A stretch of DNA of 36,205 nucleotides from Cytophagales bacterium (GCA_022360055.1 JAKSDO010000178.1:1-36205); one strand, 5' to 3'. Shown: positions 1-8,603, counted from the stretch's first letter. The notes: a model not told the origin generated them from the letters alone. Translations and numbers: made by a program.

Positions 1-1
1 G

Positions 2-769
2 AGGGTAAATGCTTTGGCTCCAACGCAGGAGCTGGTTGATGATTATGTGATGTTGAACGGGAGACCAATTTCTGATCCTGGTTCGGGTTATAATGAGGAC
101 AATCCTTATCAGAATCGTGATCCTAGAATGTCGGCAACTGTTGTTCACCATAGATATGAGTGGGAAAAGCCCGATGGATCATCTCAAACCATTTACATTC
201 GGCCGGGCACCGCCCCTGACGAATCGGCAGCGCTCGACGAGTACAAAGGTCAGGGAACCAATTCTACTTCTACCGGATATTACTTGAGGAAATATTATGA
301 TCCTGAGTCATTGGCCAGCTTTACCTCCGGGCTCAATTTGATCCTCATCAGATATGCAGATGTATTGTTGATGTATGCTGAAGCAAAGAATGAACTTGGA
401 CAGATGACAGAATCGATCTGGGACAATACCCTTGGGGCCTTACGCCAAAGAGCAGGATTTACAGATGCAGAAGCCCTGACGTACAATAGCTCATGGACAC
501 AGACTGAATTGAGAGAGATTATTAGGAGGGAGCGACGTTCGGAATTGGCTTTTGAAGGATTGCGAATATTTGATATTAGAAGGTGGGGAACTGCCGAAGA
601 CGTGTTGAACGGATATCCACACGGGGCAAAATTTGGAGAGCCGGGAGTCGATGACGGGTATATTCGATTGGATCTGAGGACATTTAATCCGGAGAGAGAT
701 TATCTCTGGGCGGTTCCGCAATCACAAAAGGACCTGAATCCAAACCTTGGTCAGAATCCTGGTTGGTAG
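2..769 (+). CDS. SusD/RagB-family outer-membrane lipoprotein, C-terminal part (5' end outside window)
   Basis: The reading frame is open to the left edge, so this is the C-terminal ~255 residues of a longer protein. The segment NRDPRMSATVV followed by a stretch ending LILIRYADVLLMYAEAKNE, then RREERRSELAFEG-like text (seen as RRERRSELAFEGLRIFDIRRW) and the end DLNPNLGQNPGW are hallmarks of SusD C-termini. SusD proteins sit on the cell surface as glycan-binding lids on a SusC transporter; the partner SusC is expected just upstream, outside the window. It is followed 70 nt later by a SusE-like gene on the same strand, then a GH76 gene, so it probably belongs to a mannan-type polysaccharide utilisation locus. 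The family call is firm; the substrate is inferred only from the neighbours. Confidence 0.93.
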   Translation, partial: RVNALAPTQELVDDYVMLNGRPISDPGSGYNEDNPYQNRDPRMSATVVHHRYEWEKPDGSSQTIYIRPGTAPDESAALDEYKGQGTNSTSTGYYLRKYYDPESLASFTSGLNLILIRYADVLLMYAEAKNELGQMTESIWDNTLGALRQRAGFTDAEALTYNSSWTQTELREIIRRERRSELAFEGLRIFDIRRWGTAEDVLNGYPHGAKFGEPGVDDGYIRLDLRTFNPERDYLWAVPQSQKDLNPNLGQNPGW

Positions 770-839
770 TCCAATTAAAGGCCGCTAATTCAATTGATTA
801 AGTTGTACATGTGGCTTCAAGATTTTTAAAACTTTAAAT

Positions 840-1991
840 ATGAAAACAATGAACTCAATCATAAAAAAAGCATTATTTGTATTTACACTATTAGCAGTTG
901 TTGTCGGATGTAATGAAGAAGATTCTTTAAGAGATACGACAGTCACATCTGTAAAATCGTTATATGAACCTACTGAAGGTAAATCTGTTATACTGCAAAG
1001 TTCTGCGTCAGCAAGCCTGTTTTTTGAGTGGGAGCCCGCCAGGGCAGAAGATAGTGGAATGGTATTGTACGAGGTGGTATTTGATGAAGAAGGCGGAGAT
1101 TTTTCAGCGCCTATTTATAAGATGGCTTCCGATAATAACGGCGGATACAACAATACCACTATAACGCATAAGCAATTAAACAAAATAGCAGGGATGGCAG
1201 GTATTGGTTCGGGAGAAACCGGTAGAGTTATCTGGACAGTTTTTTCTTCAAAAGGGATCAATGAGATGAAAGGTGAAGAATCCAGAGTATTGGAAATTAC
1301 CAGATTGACAGGTTTTGAGGAGGTTCCGGTAGATGTATATGTGACAGGGGAAGGCTCTGAAGGCGGTTCTGATCTTGCTAATGCGGTTCATATGAAAGCT
1401 ACTGCACCCGGAGAATTTGAGATTTATACCAAATTGACTTCAGGACAATCATATCATTTTGTGGATGCCATTAGCGGTTCGCCTCGAACTTTCTACATCG
1501 ATGGTGAAATCATCAAAGAAGGTAGTACTACCAATACTATTGATGAAACCGGTATCTATCGAATAAAACTTGATTTTAATGTAGGATCGGCTGTATACAC
1601 TCAGATTACAGATCTGCAACTGTATTTCTGTCCAACCAATTCATTCCTTTTCTCTCTTGATTATATTGGTTTTGGTGAATGGAAAGCATCAAGTCAGCCG
1701 GTTACTTTCAAACAGGAATCCTGGGGTCGGGATGAACGGTACAAATTTATGATGACAACCATCGACAGCGACGGTGAAACAGTCAAAGAATGGTGGGGGA
1801 CTAAAAATTCAACTGATGGACCTCCTAGCGGAGCTGATTCTTACTACCATCTGGCACAGGTGCCGGAATCGCAATGGGATGATAAATTTAAGTTTGCCTC
1901 TGAAATGGATATGGCTTTAGTGGACGTTGCTGTGTACTTCCAGGCTGATAATGAATATACTCATAATGTTGTTAAAGTAGGCGATCAATAG
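840..1991 (+). CDS. SusE-like surface glycan-binding lipoprotein
   Basis: 383 residues. The N-terminus has a basic start, a hydrophobic run and a lipobox ending VVVGC (Cys24), so it is a predicted lipoprotein. Residues ~35-150 read like the SusE N-terminal domain: a 'L.EPTEGKSVIL' strand, then FFEWEPA and a long beta-rich stretch with VIWTVFSSKG. The rest is beta-rich with repeated SusE/SusF-type modules (for example VDVYVTGEGSEGG, ~165-178, and LYFCPTNSFLFSLDYIG). No catalytic motif is visible. It lies between a SusD and a GH76 mannanase, the usual position for an auxiliary glycan-binding protein of the locus. The start could be either of two Met codons (residue 1 or 4). The family is likely; the ligand is not determinable here. 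Confidence 0.82.
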   Translation: MKTMNSIIKKALFVFTLLAVVVGCNEEDSLRDTTVTSVKSLYEPTEGKSVILQSSASASLFFEWEPARAEDSGMVLYEVVFDEEGGDFSAPIYKMASDNNGGYNNTTITHKQLNKIAGMAGIGSGETGRVIWTVFSSKGINEMKGEESRVLEITRLTGFEEVPVDVYVTGEGSEGGSDLANAVHMKATAPGEFEIYTKLTSGQSYHFVDAISGSPRTFYIDGEIIKEGSTTNTIDETGIYRIKLDFNVGSAVYTQITDLQLYFCPTNSFLFSLDYIGFGEWKASSQPVTFKQESWGRDERYKFMMTTIDSDGETVKEWWGTKNSTDGPPSGADSYYHLAQVPESQWDDKFKFASEMDMALVDVAVYFQADNEYTHNVVKVGDQ

Positions 1992-2000
1992 GTTTTATTA

Positions 2001-2027
2001 GAAAGGACAGGGAAAACCTGTCCTTTC
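2001..2027 (+). terminator. Perfect 11-bp hairpin after the SusE-like gene
   Basis: GAAAGGACAGG (2001-2011), loop GAAAA, CCTGTCCTTTC (2017-2027): a perfect stem starting 9 nt after the stop codon. It lacks a long T-run (followed by TTGACAAATG), so it may be a partial terminator or an mRNA 3'-end-stabilising stem that sets different levels for SusCDE and the downstream GH76 gene. Confidence 0.6.
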
Positions 2028-2055
2028 TTGACAAATGTAGGTTTAGAAAAAAAAA

Positions 2056-3192
2056 ATGATGTTTAGATACTTTTTCTCAATAGTAATAGTTCTCACGATT
2101 GGTTCATGCAGTGGTAGTGATGATCAAATTTCCTCAGATAATAATGGTTATGAAATAGATTGGAATGCGGCCGCCGATAGTAGTAGTCTGAGTCTTATAG
2201 ATAATTTCTGGAACGGCTCCGGAAAATATTTCAACTATGGAAGTGATGGCAATAAGGATTTTCATTACTGGCCGCAGGCACATGCACTTGATGTGATGAT
2301 GGATGCATATATCAGAACTGAAAAAAACAGCTATTTGTCATTTATCAGTCAATGGTACGATGGTGTACCTGCAATGAATGGCAGCACATTTCTCAATGTA
2401 TTTTATGACGATATGGAATGGAATGCCTTAGCCATGTTGAGAGCATACAATGCTACTGATGACGAAAAGTTCAAATCTGCAGTTGATCTGGTCTGGAATG
2501 ATATCAAAACAGGATGGAATTCAAATGCAAATGGCGGTATCGCCTGGAAAAAAGACCAACTTTATAGTAAAAATGCGTGTTCCAACGGACCTGCATCTAT
2601 ATTAGCTGCGAGGCTGTACCGGCAGTTCGGGAATGTCGATGATAAGGAATGGGCGCTGAAGATCTATGCATGGGAAAAGGAATATTTGTTTAATCTGGCC
2701 AATGGAGCGGTTTATGACAATATTAATAGCAATACGGGAAAAATTCAGACAGATTGGATTTTCTCCTATAACCAGGGGACATTTTTAGGTTCTGCGCTTG
2801 AACTGTATGATATTACCGGTGAAAAAAGTTATCTGAACGATGCAATAAAAGCGGCAGATTATACCCTGAACAATCTGGTAAATAGCAATAACCAGGTGTT
2901 GAAGGATAATGGTTCTGGTGACGGCGGGCTTTTTAATGGTATATTTATCAGGTATTTTACACAATTAATTTTGCATGAGGATCTTCCTGAAGCCACAAGG
3001 AAAAGATATATCATATTTATGAAACACAATGCGGAGACGTTGTGGACGGAGGGCGTGAAAAAACAAAATGTACTCTTTGGCACTTTTTGGGGAAATCCAC
3101 CCTCGGGGGCTACTGATCTCACTGTGCAATCGAGCGGCTGCATGTTGATGGAGGCAATTGCACTATTGGAAAATGAAGGATTACTGAATTAA
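2056..3192 (+). CDS. GH76 family glycoside hydrolase (endo-alpha-1,6-mannanase type) lipoprotein
   Basis: 378 residues with a lipobox LTIGSC (Cys18), so probably anchored in a membrane or at the surface. The (alpha/alpha)6 hydrolase domain fills residues ~40-375. The diagnostic motif is VFYDDMEWNALAMLRAY at ~115-131, with the adjacent Asp118-Asp119 pair that is the catalytic nucleophile and acid/base in GH76. FHYWPQAHALDVMMDAY (~69-85) and the GGIAWKK, NACSNGPASILAARLYR and YNQGTFLGSALELY segments also match. GH76 enzymes cut alpha-1,6-mannan backbones of fungal or other mannans. The gene follows SusD and SusE-like genes and precedes a GH125 remnant, and GH76+GH125 is a classic alpha-mannan set. 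Two Met codons occur at the start; the first is used. Confidence 0.88.
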   Translation: MMFRYFFSIVIVLTIGSCSGSDDQISSDNNGYEIDWNAAADSSSLSLIDNFWNGSGKYFNYGSDGNKDFHYWPQAHALDVMMDAYIRTEKNSYLSFISQWYDGVPAMNGSTFLNVFYDDMEWNALAMLRAYNATDDEKFKSAVDLVWNDIKTGWNSNANGGIAWKKDQLYSKNACSNGPASILAARLYRQFGNVDDKEWALKIYAWEKEYLFNLANGAVYDNINSNTGKIQTDWIFSYNQGTFLGSALELYDITGEKSYLNDAIKAADYTLNNLVNSNNQVLKDNGSGDGGLFNGIFIRYFTQLILHEDLPEATRKRYIIFMKHNAETLWTEGVKKQNVLFGTFWGNPPSGATDLTVQSSGCMLMEAIALLENEGLLN

Positions 3193-3221
3193 AAATAATT
3201 TTTTTCAATAAATAATTGAAT

Positions 3222-3629
3222 ATGAATAGAAGGTTTTTTATACAAAGCACCGGCATGCTGGGTGCAGGTCTATTAATAAACAGTTCTTTTATGAACAGGA
3301 AATCTTTTCCGGTAGTGAGGGTGCCTCAGGACCAAAGAAATTTTACCAGCGAGGCAGTTGAAAAAGCGATTGAGGAGTTTAACCAAGGAGTAAAGGATAA
3401 AGAATTAAGCTGGCTGATGAATTGACAGATCTGGCTAAAGAAGTAGAAGGAGCATTAAAAGAGTATGCCATCGTCGAAAATAAAAAATACGGGATGGTCT
3501 ATGCATATGAGGTAAACGGTTTTGGTTTCCTGTCCGTCTTATTCCCCGGAACACGGAGGCATATCAACCGGATATCGGACCGGTGAGCAGGAAAGCATGA
3601 TGCGGAAGCTTGTGAAAAACAACCATTAA
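3222..3629 (+). pseudogene. Decayed GH125 exo-alpha-1,6-mannosidase (several internal deletions)
   Basis: Three recognisable blocks of a GH125 protein survive. Block 1 (from ATG 3222) is a 67-residue frame with a Tat/Sec-like leader NRRFFIQSTGMLGAGLL, then VRVPQDQRNFTSEAVEKAIE and ending DKELSWLMN at a TGA (3423-3425); in the family the next residues would be the conserved PNTLDTTV region. Block 2, in another frame (~3418-3520), reads DELTDLAKEVEGALKEYAIV and continues to KKYGMVYAYEVNGFG, the family's middle block, but the MDDAN motif that should follow is absent. Block 3 (~3560-3629) reads GEQESMMRKLVKNNH and may come from near the C-terminus. A full gene is several times longer. The loss includes the residues around the active site, so it cannot be functional. 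The attribution of blocks 1 and 2 is good, block 3 tentative. Confidence 0.72.
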
Positions 3630-3646
3630 AATGTTTAAAAAGGATT

Positions 3647-3684
3647 GTGCTTGTCTGTGATTTTCAGATGAGCATTGTTTTTTA
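3647..3684 (+). terminator. Rho-independent-type terminator closing the mannan locus
   Basis: GTGCTTGTCTG (3647-3657), loop TGATTTT, CAGATGAGCAT (3665-3675): an 11-bp stem with three G-U pairs, followed directly by a T-rich run (TGTTTTTTATA). It lies 18 nt after the final stop of the GH125 remnant. Confidence 0.65.
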
Positions 3685-3735
3685 TATTATTGAATGTACA
3701 CGCTTACTAAAACAATTACTTTTAAAAGATCTGTG

Positions 3736-5781
3736 ATGCGAAGAATTATCGCCTTTCTAATTTTCAGTTTAACTTTTTTTAATCTTTCTGCTCAAGAATT
3801 CCATATGAAGATTGAGCCTCCCGGTTCAAATCCTTCTTTTTGTATTGGAAATGAAGCGCTTATAACCACTCCCACCGAGGGCTTGTGGTCAATAGCAACA
3901 GGTTGGGAAAAGCAATGGCCTGCTAACTGGGTACATGCAAAACCTTCAAAACTTGAACAATCGGGCGATTGGCAAATTGTAACCGGAGAATTGGTGCTTC
4001 CTGAGGGAAAGTTTATTCTACGAGACGCATATCGCCCGGAAGGTAACCGCATTAAATGCATTCGAAGGTTTGAGTGGAAGGGGAGAGAAACATTGGAAAA
4101 AGCGACACTTTCAGTACGGTGGAGAGTAAATGCGCAGAAGCCAAGTGCTTTTTTGCCGGGTATTTTGTATTACGGAAATCCCTCCGGTGAGAAGAATGGT
4201 GTACATAAAGTTCCGGTATTTCATGGCGAGGCCGGTGAAAAAGCCATTTTCGAAGAGCACCGTTACCCCATGCCCTTTGCCAGTTTCGAATGGAATAAGA
4301 ACGGGGTTTATAATGGTGCGGCGCTTCACACAAAACCAAGCCAGGTTTATGGGGGCAACCACTTCGACCAATGGTGGTCGTTAGGGGTAGAGTCGTTTGA
4401 AGATCACTCGGAGTTGGTCATGCTTTCGGGCCCAATTACCTACAACGGACAACCAAGTGTAGCAAAAGCTTTACAACAGAGGGCCATGCCTTATGGCGAT
4501 ACCTGGACGAAAATTGAACCGGGTACGATCATCGAAAAAACATTTTATCTTGAGGCCTACGATGTAAAGGCAAAAGGCAGTGGTTTTCAGACTCCGCTTT
4601 ATACATCTATCGATATCTTCAAACCATTTTATGTGGAGGATTTCCCGTCATTCGACGAAATTATAAGGGATAAATACCGTTTTACCAAATCACGCTACCT
4701 TGATGGCGATGAATTTTCAGGGTTTAACATGTACCCTGAACACCGTGTTCCTCAAATCGTACTGGGTTGGGCCGGTCAATCAGAAGCTCCGATTTATGCC
4801 CTCCAGATATTGCAGGAAAGATTGGGTGATTATGCCATTCCGGAAATGGTCCAAAAATCAGCAGACCATATATGTACCTCGAAATTTACCGAAAGAGGTT
4901 TTAGCGTGGTGTTCGACACAAAAACAAAGAAATGGTCGCAGACCGATCCTGTTTCCGAAGGGCAGGCAATGAACAGCATAGCGCTTGCCGTTAAGTATGG
5001 CAGAAACAACAAATCGGTAAATACAAAGAAATGGGAAGACTTCCTTAAAAAAGCATGCGATTTGCACCTGGCAAGGATGAATAGGGAAGAATGGAATCCG
5101 AGAAATACTGCAGAAGCGTTTTACATTTCACCTTTTTTAATCTCCTCGGAACTATTTAACAATGGGGACTACAAAAAGGTGGCCTTGAAGATTGCCGACT
5201 ATTATGCAGCCCGGCATCTTGATATGGACGAACCATACTGGGGAGGAACTTTGGACGCTACGTGCGAGGATAAGGAAGGCGCCTGGGGAGCTTTCCAGGG
5301 ATTTATGACCGCGTACGAATACACCAAAGACAAAAAATACCTGGATTATGCCCGGCATGCCGGAGACGTGGTGCTGAGTTTTACGGTTGTCTGGGACATT
5401 TCGTTCAATGCAGGCCGTCTGGGTGATCATGCCCTGAAAACACGTGGATGGACCAATGTTTCCGCCCAGAACCAGCATTTGGATGTTTATGGCGTGTTGG
5501 AAACCCCGATGTTGTACAAACTTGGACAATATACCAATAACGAACCGTTAAAACGATTGGCAATTACAATGTACCGCAGTTGTGGCCAGATGATCGATCC
5601 GTTTGGTTCACAGGGAGAGCAGTTGCAACAGACCAACTTTGCTCAGCATGGCGATATGAGCAATGTTTATAAACTCCGGGGCGGTTATTCCGAAAGCTGG
5701 AGTGTGTACTGGATCACAGCACATTTTTTGCATGCTGCCGCGCAGTTTACCGAAATGGGAATTGACCTGGATAAACAATAA
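3736..5781 (+). CDS. Secreted two-domain protein with a toroid-like C-terminal half, function unknown
   Basis: 681 residues from the ATG at 3736. An in-frame ATG at 3694 adds 14 residues, but the later start gives a clean signal peptide, MRRIIAFLIFSLTFFNLSAQ. The N-terminal ~300 residues are beta-rich with many Trp/Tyr/Gly (WQIVTGELVLPEGKF, HFDQWWSLGVESFEDHSELV). The C-terminal half, from ~residue 315, looks helical with repeated Trp/Tyr/His patterns (QIVLGWAGQSEAPIYALQIL, EPYWGGTLDATCEDKEGAWG, AFQGFMTAYEYTKDKKYLDYARHAGD, GYSESWSVYWITAHFLHAAA), reminiscent of an (alpha/alpha)6 toroid as in several hydrolase and lyase families. I cannot assign a family or catalytic residues. It sits between two decayed genes but is itself intact. 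A glycan-active enzyme is plausible from fold impression and context only. Confidence 0.8.
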   Translation: MRRIIAFLIFSLTFFNLSAQEFHMKIEPPGSNPSFCIGNEALITTPTEGLWSIATGWEKQWPANWVHAKPSKLEQSGDWQIVTGELVLPEGKFILRDAYRPEGNRIKCIRRFEWKGRETLEKATLSVRWRVNAQKPSAFLPGILYYGNPSGEKNGVHKVPVFHGEAGEKAIFEEHRYPMPFASFEWNKNGVYNGAALHTKPSQVYGGNHFDQWWSLGVESFEDHSELVMLSGPITYNGQPSVAKALQQRAMPYGDTWTKIEPGTIIEKTFYLEAYDVKAKGSGFQTPLYTSIDIFKPFYVEDFPSFDEIIRDKYRFTKSRYLDGDEFSGFNMYPEHRVPQIVLGWAGQSEAPIYALQILQERLGDYAIPEMVQKSADHICTSKFTERGFSVVFDTKTKKWSQTDPVSEGQAMNSIALAVKYGRNNKSVNTKKWEDFLKKACDLHLARMNREEWNPRNTAEAFYISPFLISSELFNNGDYKKVALKIADYYAARHLDMDEPYWGGTLDATCEDKEGAWGAFQGFMTAYEYTKDKKYLDYARHAGDVVLSFTVVWDISFNAGRLGDHALKTRGWTNVSAQNQHLDVYGVLETPMLYKLGQYTNNEPLKRLAITMYRSCGQMIDPFGSQGEQLQQTNFAQHGDMSNVYKLRGGYSESWSVYWITAHFLHAAAQFTEMGIDLDKQ

Positions 5782-5902
5782 TAACCGCTGTTTAAAGGAT
5801 GATTCCGGAATGGAAAGTGATTGGCGAAACAATATTTCCCGTTCGGATCATTATTAAAACATCCCTGATTTACATTTGGCAAAGTTTAAATTGAATAGAA
5901 AT

Positions 5903-6058
5903 ATGAATTTTAGAAAGAATTTTTGGTTTTTGATGATTGCATTATTGATAAAAGCAATAAGCGCGTCAGCGCAAAGTGCAGAATTCAGCACTGCGGGCTT
6001 TTTTGAGCTGAAAAATACCGGACGTACCGCGACATCCTTTGTCCTTTTTCTTTGTTGA
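5903..6058 (+). pseudogene. 5' fragment of a secreted protein (possibly a GH2-type hydrolase), truncated
   Basis: ATG 5903 opens a frame with a good signal peptide (NFRKNFWFLMIALLIKAISASAQ) followed by SAEFSTAGFFELKNTGRTA. The 'FELxNTGR' phrase resembles the first mature residues of some Bacteroidota GH2 hydrolases, where the text normally continues into a conserved 'N.GWRF' sandwich strand. Here the coding sense stops at that point: after TGRTA the translation becomes TSFVLFLC and ends at TGA 6056-6058, inside a hairpin-bearing repeat-like sequence. I read it as the start of a gene whose remainder has been deleted or replaced. The truncation is likely; the GH2 identity is tentative because only ~20 mature residues remain. 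Confidence 0.45.
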
Positions 6059-6071
6059 CCCAAGGAAAAAG
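6044..6071. repeat. Hairpin at the breakpoint, probable interspersed repeat element
   Basis: CTTTTTCTTTG (6044-6054), loop TTGACC, CAAGGAAAAAG (6061-6071) form an 11-bp stem with one G-U pair. The surrounding ~150 bp (about 6028-6180) encode no recognisable protein and begin exactly where the preceding truncated gene stops making sense. I have the impression of similar CTTTTTC...GGAAAAAG intergenic elements in other Cytophagales genomes, but only one copy is visible in this window, so the repeat status is an inference. Confidence 0.35.
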
Positions 6072-6221
6072 AAAGGGCGCCAAAATCAAAGATCAGGGCA
6101 CCCGCGGACTGCGGACCGTTTCTCTGTATCAAAAGGACTATCGGGTACTAGTAAGACGGATTCCGGAAGTCTTCCTTTCAACCTTTCGGTTGATCTGTAA
6201 GCTAAAGAATCGTATAAGACA

Positions 6222-7328
6222 TTATTTAGTGCACTGTGACGATGGTTTTTTAATTGTAAAGTAAAAGGTGCTTCCTTGGTGCAGAGCGCTTTCCACCCAG
6301 ATTTTACCGCCGTGCTTTTCCACAATTTTTTTACAATGAGATAATCCAATCCCAGTCCCCTGAAATTGTTTTTTATCATGTAATCTGTGGAAAATTTGAA
6401 AGATTTTATAATGCTGTTCCGGTGAAATGCCGATTCCGTGATCTCTCACCATGAATTTCCAATACGCTTCTTCCTCCGTAGCTGTTATTGCGACTTGAGG
6501 TGATTCATTTGCTTTGCTAAACTTGATAGCATTTGAAATCAGGTTTTGAAACAAAAGCCGTATCCCGGTTTCATCTGCGGTAATGTACGGTAAGTTGCCG
6601 ATTTCAATTTGCGCTCCGGATTCTTGGATTTTCAATTTCAAATCTTTTTTAAGATCATCCAGTATTTGAAAGCAGTTGATGCGCTTATATTCATTTTGCT
6701 TATCAATTGTAGCGAATTTTATCAGATCCTGAATTATATTGGACATTCTTTGACATGCTTGCGATATATGTGAAAGATATTCTGTCGTATGGTTGTTTAA
6801 TTGATCCGCTAATTCAATATTTATAAGATGCACAAAACTATCGACCGTTCTTAACGGTTCGCTTAAGTCATGCGCAATAAAATAGCTTATTTGTTCCAAT
6901 TCATTATTGATCCTCTCAAGATATTCAATATGGTTTCTTGCGGAGGCGTCTCGTATAATGGCAATTGTTAATTTCTGATTTCTTATAGTGATCGGCCCTA
7001 AGCTGATTTCAACCTCTATATCTTCTCCGCCTTTTTTGCGCCCGATTAATACTTTTCTGGTATTCATCATTTTCCTTTCGGGATTAGATGCATACCTTTC
7101 TCGATGTTTTGAATGAGCCAATCTGAATTGTTCGGGTATTAGGGATTCGATATCCTTATCCAATAGTTCGTGTTTCCTATAACCGAATATCTCTGTTACC
7201 TTTGAATTATCAACTCGTATTTTACCAAATTTATCAACAAGTAAAACACCATCAGGTAAGAGCTCAAAAATGTCTAACAGGTCAAATTTCTCAGCAAATT
7301 CACTGACCTCATTCCCTTGATCTATCAT
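6222..7328 (-). CDS. Cytosolic PAS-domain sensor histidine kinase
   Basis: 368 residues, no transmembrane segment. The PAS domain spans ~18-130 (LLPDGVLLVDKFGKIRVDN, FGYRKHELLDKDIESLIPE, then a PAC-like stretch). The HisKA domain follows with H-box FIAHDLSEPLRTV (phospho-acceptor His153). The HATPase_c domain shows the N box LFQNLISNAIKF (~259-270), G1 box RDHGIGI (~295-301), F box IFQIFHRLH and G2 box GTGIGLSHCKKIVEKHGG. It should autophosphorylate on His153 in response to a cytoplasmic or redox/ligand signal sensed by PAS. No response regulator is adjacent, so it is an orphan kinase whose partner cannot be named. It is transcribed toward the decayed region and divergently from the sigma gene. 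Confidence 0.93.
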   Translation of the reverse strand: MIDQGNEVSEFAEKFDLLDIFELLPDGVLLVDKFGKIRVDNSKVTEIFGYRKHELLDKDIESLIPEQFRLAHSKHRERYASNPERKMMNTRKVLIGRKKGGEDIEVEISLGPITIRNQKLTIAIIRDASARNHIEYLERINNELEQISYFIAHDLSEPLRTVDSFVHLINIELADQLNNHTTEYLSHISQACQRMSNIIQDLIKFATIDKQNEYKRINCFQILDDLKKDLKLKIQESGAQIEIGNLPYITADETGIRLLFQNLISNAIKFSKANESPQVAITATEEEAYWKFMVRDHGIGISPEQHYKIFQIFHRLHDKKQFQGTGIGLSHCKKIVEKHGGKIWVESALHQGSTFYFTIKKPSSQCTK

Positions 7329-7873
7329 TGTCTGTTTTGTTTTTTAGTGAAAAAAATCAATTCATGGGGAGATATTAATTCTGTGCAAAAAAATCCTAAT
7401 TACGAATACACAGTAACACCTTGTTTATTGTATATAAAAAAACAAATCACCACACTTTTTAAGTGTGCGTAATACAAAGTAAATTTAATATCCTACTTCG
7501 AATTATCATATAAAATATCTGAGAATTATAAATCCGGGCGAGAAAGTCGTCCGCAACTTCTTAACCCCGACAAAAAGAATAAAGATGGCTCACCGCCGGA
7601 CAATCGCAGAACGCATATCAAATCAGATTGGATCGTGTTTGGACGGCTATATTGGCAGATCATCAGGAGGTATTTGAGATATTTACTGATCCGATTTGTT
7701 ATTGAAACACCGGACGGGGTTTCTATACCGGACTGGTAGGAGCCTCCGGGTGCAAAGCAGGTCGGTTTTCCGGCCAGACCGGTAGTAGGCGGTAATTTGA
7801 TCAAATTGCTTGAATAATAAAAAATGTTGATATTTGCGCGAGAATGCGCGACTGACAATTTTAAAACCTGCCC
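7329..7873. other. Intergenic region between kinase and sigma factor
   Basis: No convincing gene. 7340-7520 is AT-rich and should hold the promoter of the kinase. 7528-7810 is noticeably more GC-rich and has an open plus frame of ~66 codons broken by TAG near 7738, but no start codon or recognisable family; it could be decayed coding sequence or a structured leader. Just before the sigma gene is a tandem 7-mer, TGCGCGA (7835-7841 and 7845-7851), whose GCGC cores could also pair as a small hairpin. Confidence 0.4.
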
Positions 7874-8530
7874 ATGCATCTCAAAGAGCCGGAGAGATAC
7901 AATAATGAGTTGAGCCATACGCATATAAGCGATAGAAAGAGCAAATATAGCTTTGAACATTTGTCTGATAATGAAATTTGGACTGCGTTTAAATCCGGCA
8001 ACGAAGGAGCGTTTGTTTATATCTACGAGCGATATTTTGATAGCCTGGTAAATTTCAGTTATCAGTTTACTCAAGACGAGGAGCTCATTAAGGACACCGT
8101 CCAAGACTTGTTTATTTATATCAGGAGTAGGCGATCAAACCTTTCAGGGACGGATAATATAAAACTCTATTTATATAAATGTTGCCGGAATAATTTACTC
8201 AATAGTTTGAAAAGACTTCAAAAGGGCAGTAAGATGTCTGTTCTTGAAAATGAATTTTTCCAGTCTGTACTTTCTGCTGAAGAAAACATAATTAATCTGC
8301 AAACGAGGAAGATCAAGGAGAATAAGCTCAAACTGGCCATCGATCAGTTATCTGCAAGAGAGCGTGAAATCATCTATTATTTTTATTTTGAAGATCTGTC
8401 CTATAAGGAAATATCGGAGATGTTGGAATACAAAGAAGTAAAATCTGTTCGGAGTCTTTTGTACAAAGCTGTCAAGAAACTGCGGGGTATTATTATTGCC
8501 ATCCACGGCTTATTCCATTTTCTACTATAA
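7874..8530 (+). CDS. ECF (FecI-type) RNA polymerase sigma-70 factor
   Basis: 218 residues. Region 2 spans ~32-115: NEIWTAFKSGNEGAFVYIYE, then FSYQFTQDEELIKDTVQDLF and LYLYKCCRNNLLNSLKR. Region 4 spans ~150-205: QLSAREREIIYYFYFEDLSY followed by KEISEMLEYKEVKSVRSLLY. No region 1 or 3, as in ECF factors. The next gene is a FecR anti-sigma factor and the one after is an STN-domain SusC, the standard Bacteroidota trans-envelope signalling trio: substrate binding at SusC is relayed through FecR to this sigma factor, which then activates the SusCD operon. Start is ATG 7874; no other Met occurs until deep in region 2. Confidence 0.95.
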   Translation: MHLKEPERYNNELSHTHISDRKSKYSFEHLSDNEIWTAFKSGNEGAFVYIYERYFDSLVNFSYQFTQDEELIKDTVQDLFIYIRSRRSNLSGTDNIKLYLYKCCRNNLLNSLKRLQKGSKMSVLENEFFQSVLSAEENIINLQTRKIKENKLKLAIDQLSAREREIIYYFYFEDLSYKEISEMLEYKEVKSVRSLLYKAVKKLRGIIIAIHGLFHFLL

Positions 8531-8603
8531 AAAAATCAAAAAAGTCAGAAAATACTGAGGTCTTTTTTTGCAAGCTTCACTTATATGATTGAAACGAGAA
8601 AAA

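Noticed and set aside
7526-8104. 192-codon open frame on the minus strand
   Set aside because: It overlaps the well-supported ECF sigma factor in antisense, has no domain resemblance, and its 3' part lies in the GC-richer intergenic tract; treated as a shadow.
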